Part shown: piece by piece, positions 33,192 through 33,849 of the stretch
Layout of the letters: every line of letters begins with the position of its first letter
Numbering within the stretch: position 1 is the first letter of the stretch
Source of the DNA: Thermodesulfobacteriota bacterium
GTDB taxonomy: Bacteria; Desulfobacterota; Deferrisomatia; Deferrisomatales; JACRMM01
NCBI GenBank assembly: GCA_040756475.1
Contig: JBFLZB010000010.1
Span: forward strand, 14,215-48,063
Length of the DNA stretch: 33,849 nucleotides
Direction: 5' to 3'
Translations under genes and position numbers: made by a program
The notes under the pieces: model-generated
Told to the model about the DNA's origin: nothing
The model's database searches: none
Seen by the model: only the letters and a program-made list of their open reading frames with translations

Positions 33192-33686
33192 ATGATCACC
33201 TTCGACCTGGCTTGCGACAAGGCCCACCGCTTCGAGGGGTGGTTCCGGAGCGCCCGGGACTTCGACGACCAGAAGGCCGCGGGGCTCCTGGAGTGCCCGC
33301 TGTGCGGTTCCCGAGCGGTTACCAAGCAGCTCAGCCCCGTGGCGGTCCACGTGGGGCGCCGCACGGCCCCGGAGCGCGCGAACAGCTTGCCGGCGCGAGG
33401 GGATGCGGGAGGTCCGCCGGAGGCTTCCGGTCCTTCCGGGGCCGCCCCCCCGGGCAGGGCCCCGGTCTCCCCCCGCCCCGAGGCGTTCTTCCGCGTCCTG
33501 GCCCGGTTCGTGGAGACCCACTTCGAAGACGTGGGGCCCGCGTTCGCCCAGGAGGCCCGCAAGATCGAGGCGGGGGAGGGCGAGGTCCGCAACATCCGGG
33601 GCACCACCACGGCGGCCGAGGAAGAGGCGCTGCGGGAGGACGGCATCGAGTTCCTCACGCTGGCCCTGCCCAAGTACGATGCCTAA
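33192..33686 (+). CDS. DUF1178 family protein
   Basis: A 164-aa protein. Residues 1-50 (ITFDLACDKAHRFEGWFRSARDFDDQ, then CPLCGS) form the conserved start of DUF1178, with a small CPLC zinc knuckle; the C-terminal part has RNIRGTTTAAEEEAL and DGIEFL, also typical. The middle (residues ~60-105) is a low-complexity Pro/Gly/Ser/Ala linker longer than usual. The function of the family is unknown. It overlaps the next gene by 8 nt. Confidence 0.88.
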   Translation: MITFDLACDKAHRFEGWFRSARDFDDQKAAGLLECPLCGSRAVTKQLSPVAVHVGRRTAPERANSLPARGDAGGPPEASGPSGAAPPGRAPVSPRPEAFFRVLARFVETHFEDVGPAFAQEARKIEAGEGEVRNIRGTTTAAEEEALREDGIEFLTLALPKYDA

Positions 33687-33849
33687 TTTCTCCGCGCCCC
33701 TGCGGGTTACCTGGGATCTGCCCGCGGACCCCGAGCGGGCCGCCCTCCTGTGGGGGCGTTTGACGGAGGGTCGGGTCCTCTTCGCAGAGGTCCGCGTGGG
33801 CCCGGATTCCCTGCCGGGCCTGGGGGGCCTGGCCGCGGCCCTGGGCGCG
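33679..33849 (+). CDS. N-terminal fragment of a gene cut by the window end
   Basis: An ATG at 33679 overlaps the DUF1178 stop by 8 nt and opens a frame of 57 codons to the window edge, starting MPNFSAPLRVTWDLPADPERAALLWGRL with coding-like codon bias. From memory, the RVTWDLP start resembles N-termini of some deltaproteobacterial radical SAM proteins, but no CxxxCxxC motif is reached, so the identity is open. Confidence 0.65.
   Translation, partial: MPNFSAPLRVTWDLPADPERAALLWGRLTEGRVLFAEVRVGPDSLPGLGGLAAALGA

Overview
The window is very GC-rich, with G or C at almost every third codon position. It looks like a chromosomal segment from an anaerobic, probably metal- or sulfur-respiring bacterium of the former Deltaproteobacteria (Desulfuromonadota or Deferrisoma-like). 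The pointers are a 24-CXXCH secreted cytochrome, two MXAN_6640-type putative metalloproteases, a TraF/FadL-like outer-membrane barrel, ferredoxin-type small proteins and a type III glutamine synthetase. This assignment is inferred from gene families; no rRNA or tRNA gene was recognised. About 22 genes are supported. Most long reading frames on the opposite strand are shadows created by the high GC.

Layout. 1-4.4 kb: the 3' end of an acidic Pro/Glu/Ala-rich protein, then valS and nadC, translationally coupled. 4.6-6.8 kb: glnN (type III glutamine synthetase) on the minus strand, with a strong intrinsic terminator and a structured divergent upstream region. 7.1-9.6 kb: a small six-cysteine ferredoxin, a 4-OT-type tautomerase, a 54-aa charged protein and a ClC chloride channel with CBS domains. 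9.6-14 kb: a PcrA/UvrD helicase, a convergent LEA14/WHy-type lipoprotein, and an outer-membrane barrel protein. 14-17 kb: a class I adenylate cyclase (minus). 17.1-21.3 kb: three tandem paralogues that share an N-terminal domain; the last two carry an HEFFH putative metalloprotease domain and a Cys-Phe-Leu tail. 21.4-23.6 kb: the 24-heme cytochrome. 23.6-25.8 kb: a minus-strand operon (coiled-coil/phasin-like protein, UbiB-like ABC1 kinase, hot-dog thioesterase). 26.2-30.7 kb: a plus-strand group of an S51-like protein fused to a CysS-type C-terminal segment, a BioF2-like GNAT, an MshA-like GT4 glycosyltransferase and a PIG-L deacetylase. 30.7-33.8 kb: a divergent YchF-type GTPase/ATPase (minus), a class I aminotransferase, a DUF1178 protein and the start of one more gene.

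The most interesting signals are these. (a) Five plus-strand genes are followed, at or within about 45 nt of the stop codon, by short tandem repeats of 6-8 bp whose units all differ. (b) The 26.2-30.7 kb group resembles mycothiol/bacillithiol biosynthesis in its enzyme classes (MshA-like, MshB-like, GNAT, CysS-derived domain) but has a different architecture. (c) The metalloprotease paralogue cluster next to the multiheme cytochrome has a shared C-terminal CFL motif, and one paralogue changes codon usage midway. (d) Several intergenic regions hold structured or palindromic DNA: paired ACAANNTTGT sites upstream of glnN, a 17-bp inverted repeat enclosing 125 nt, and a palindrome in front of the adenylate cyclase gene. 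Several recognisable promoters share a TAGAnT-like -10 element.
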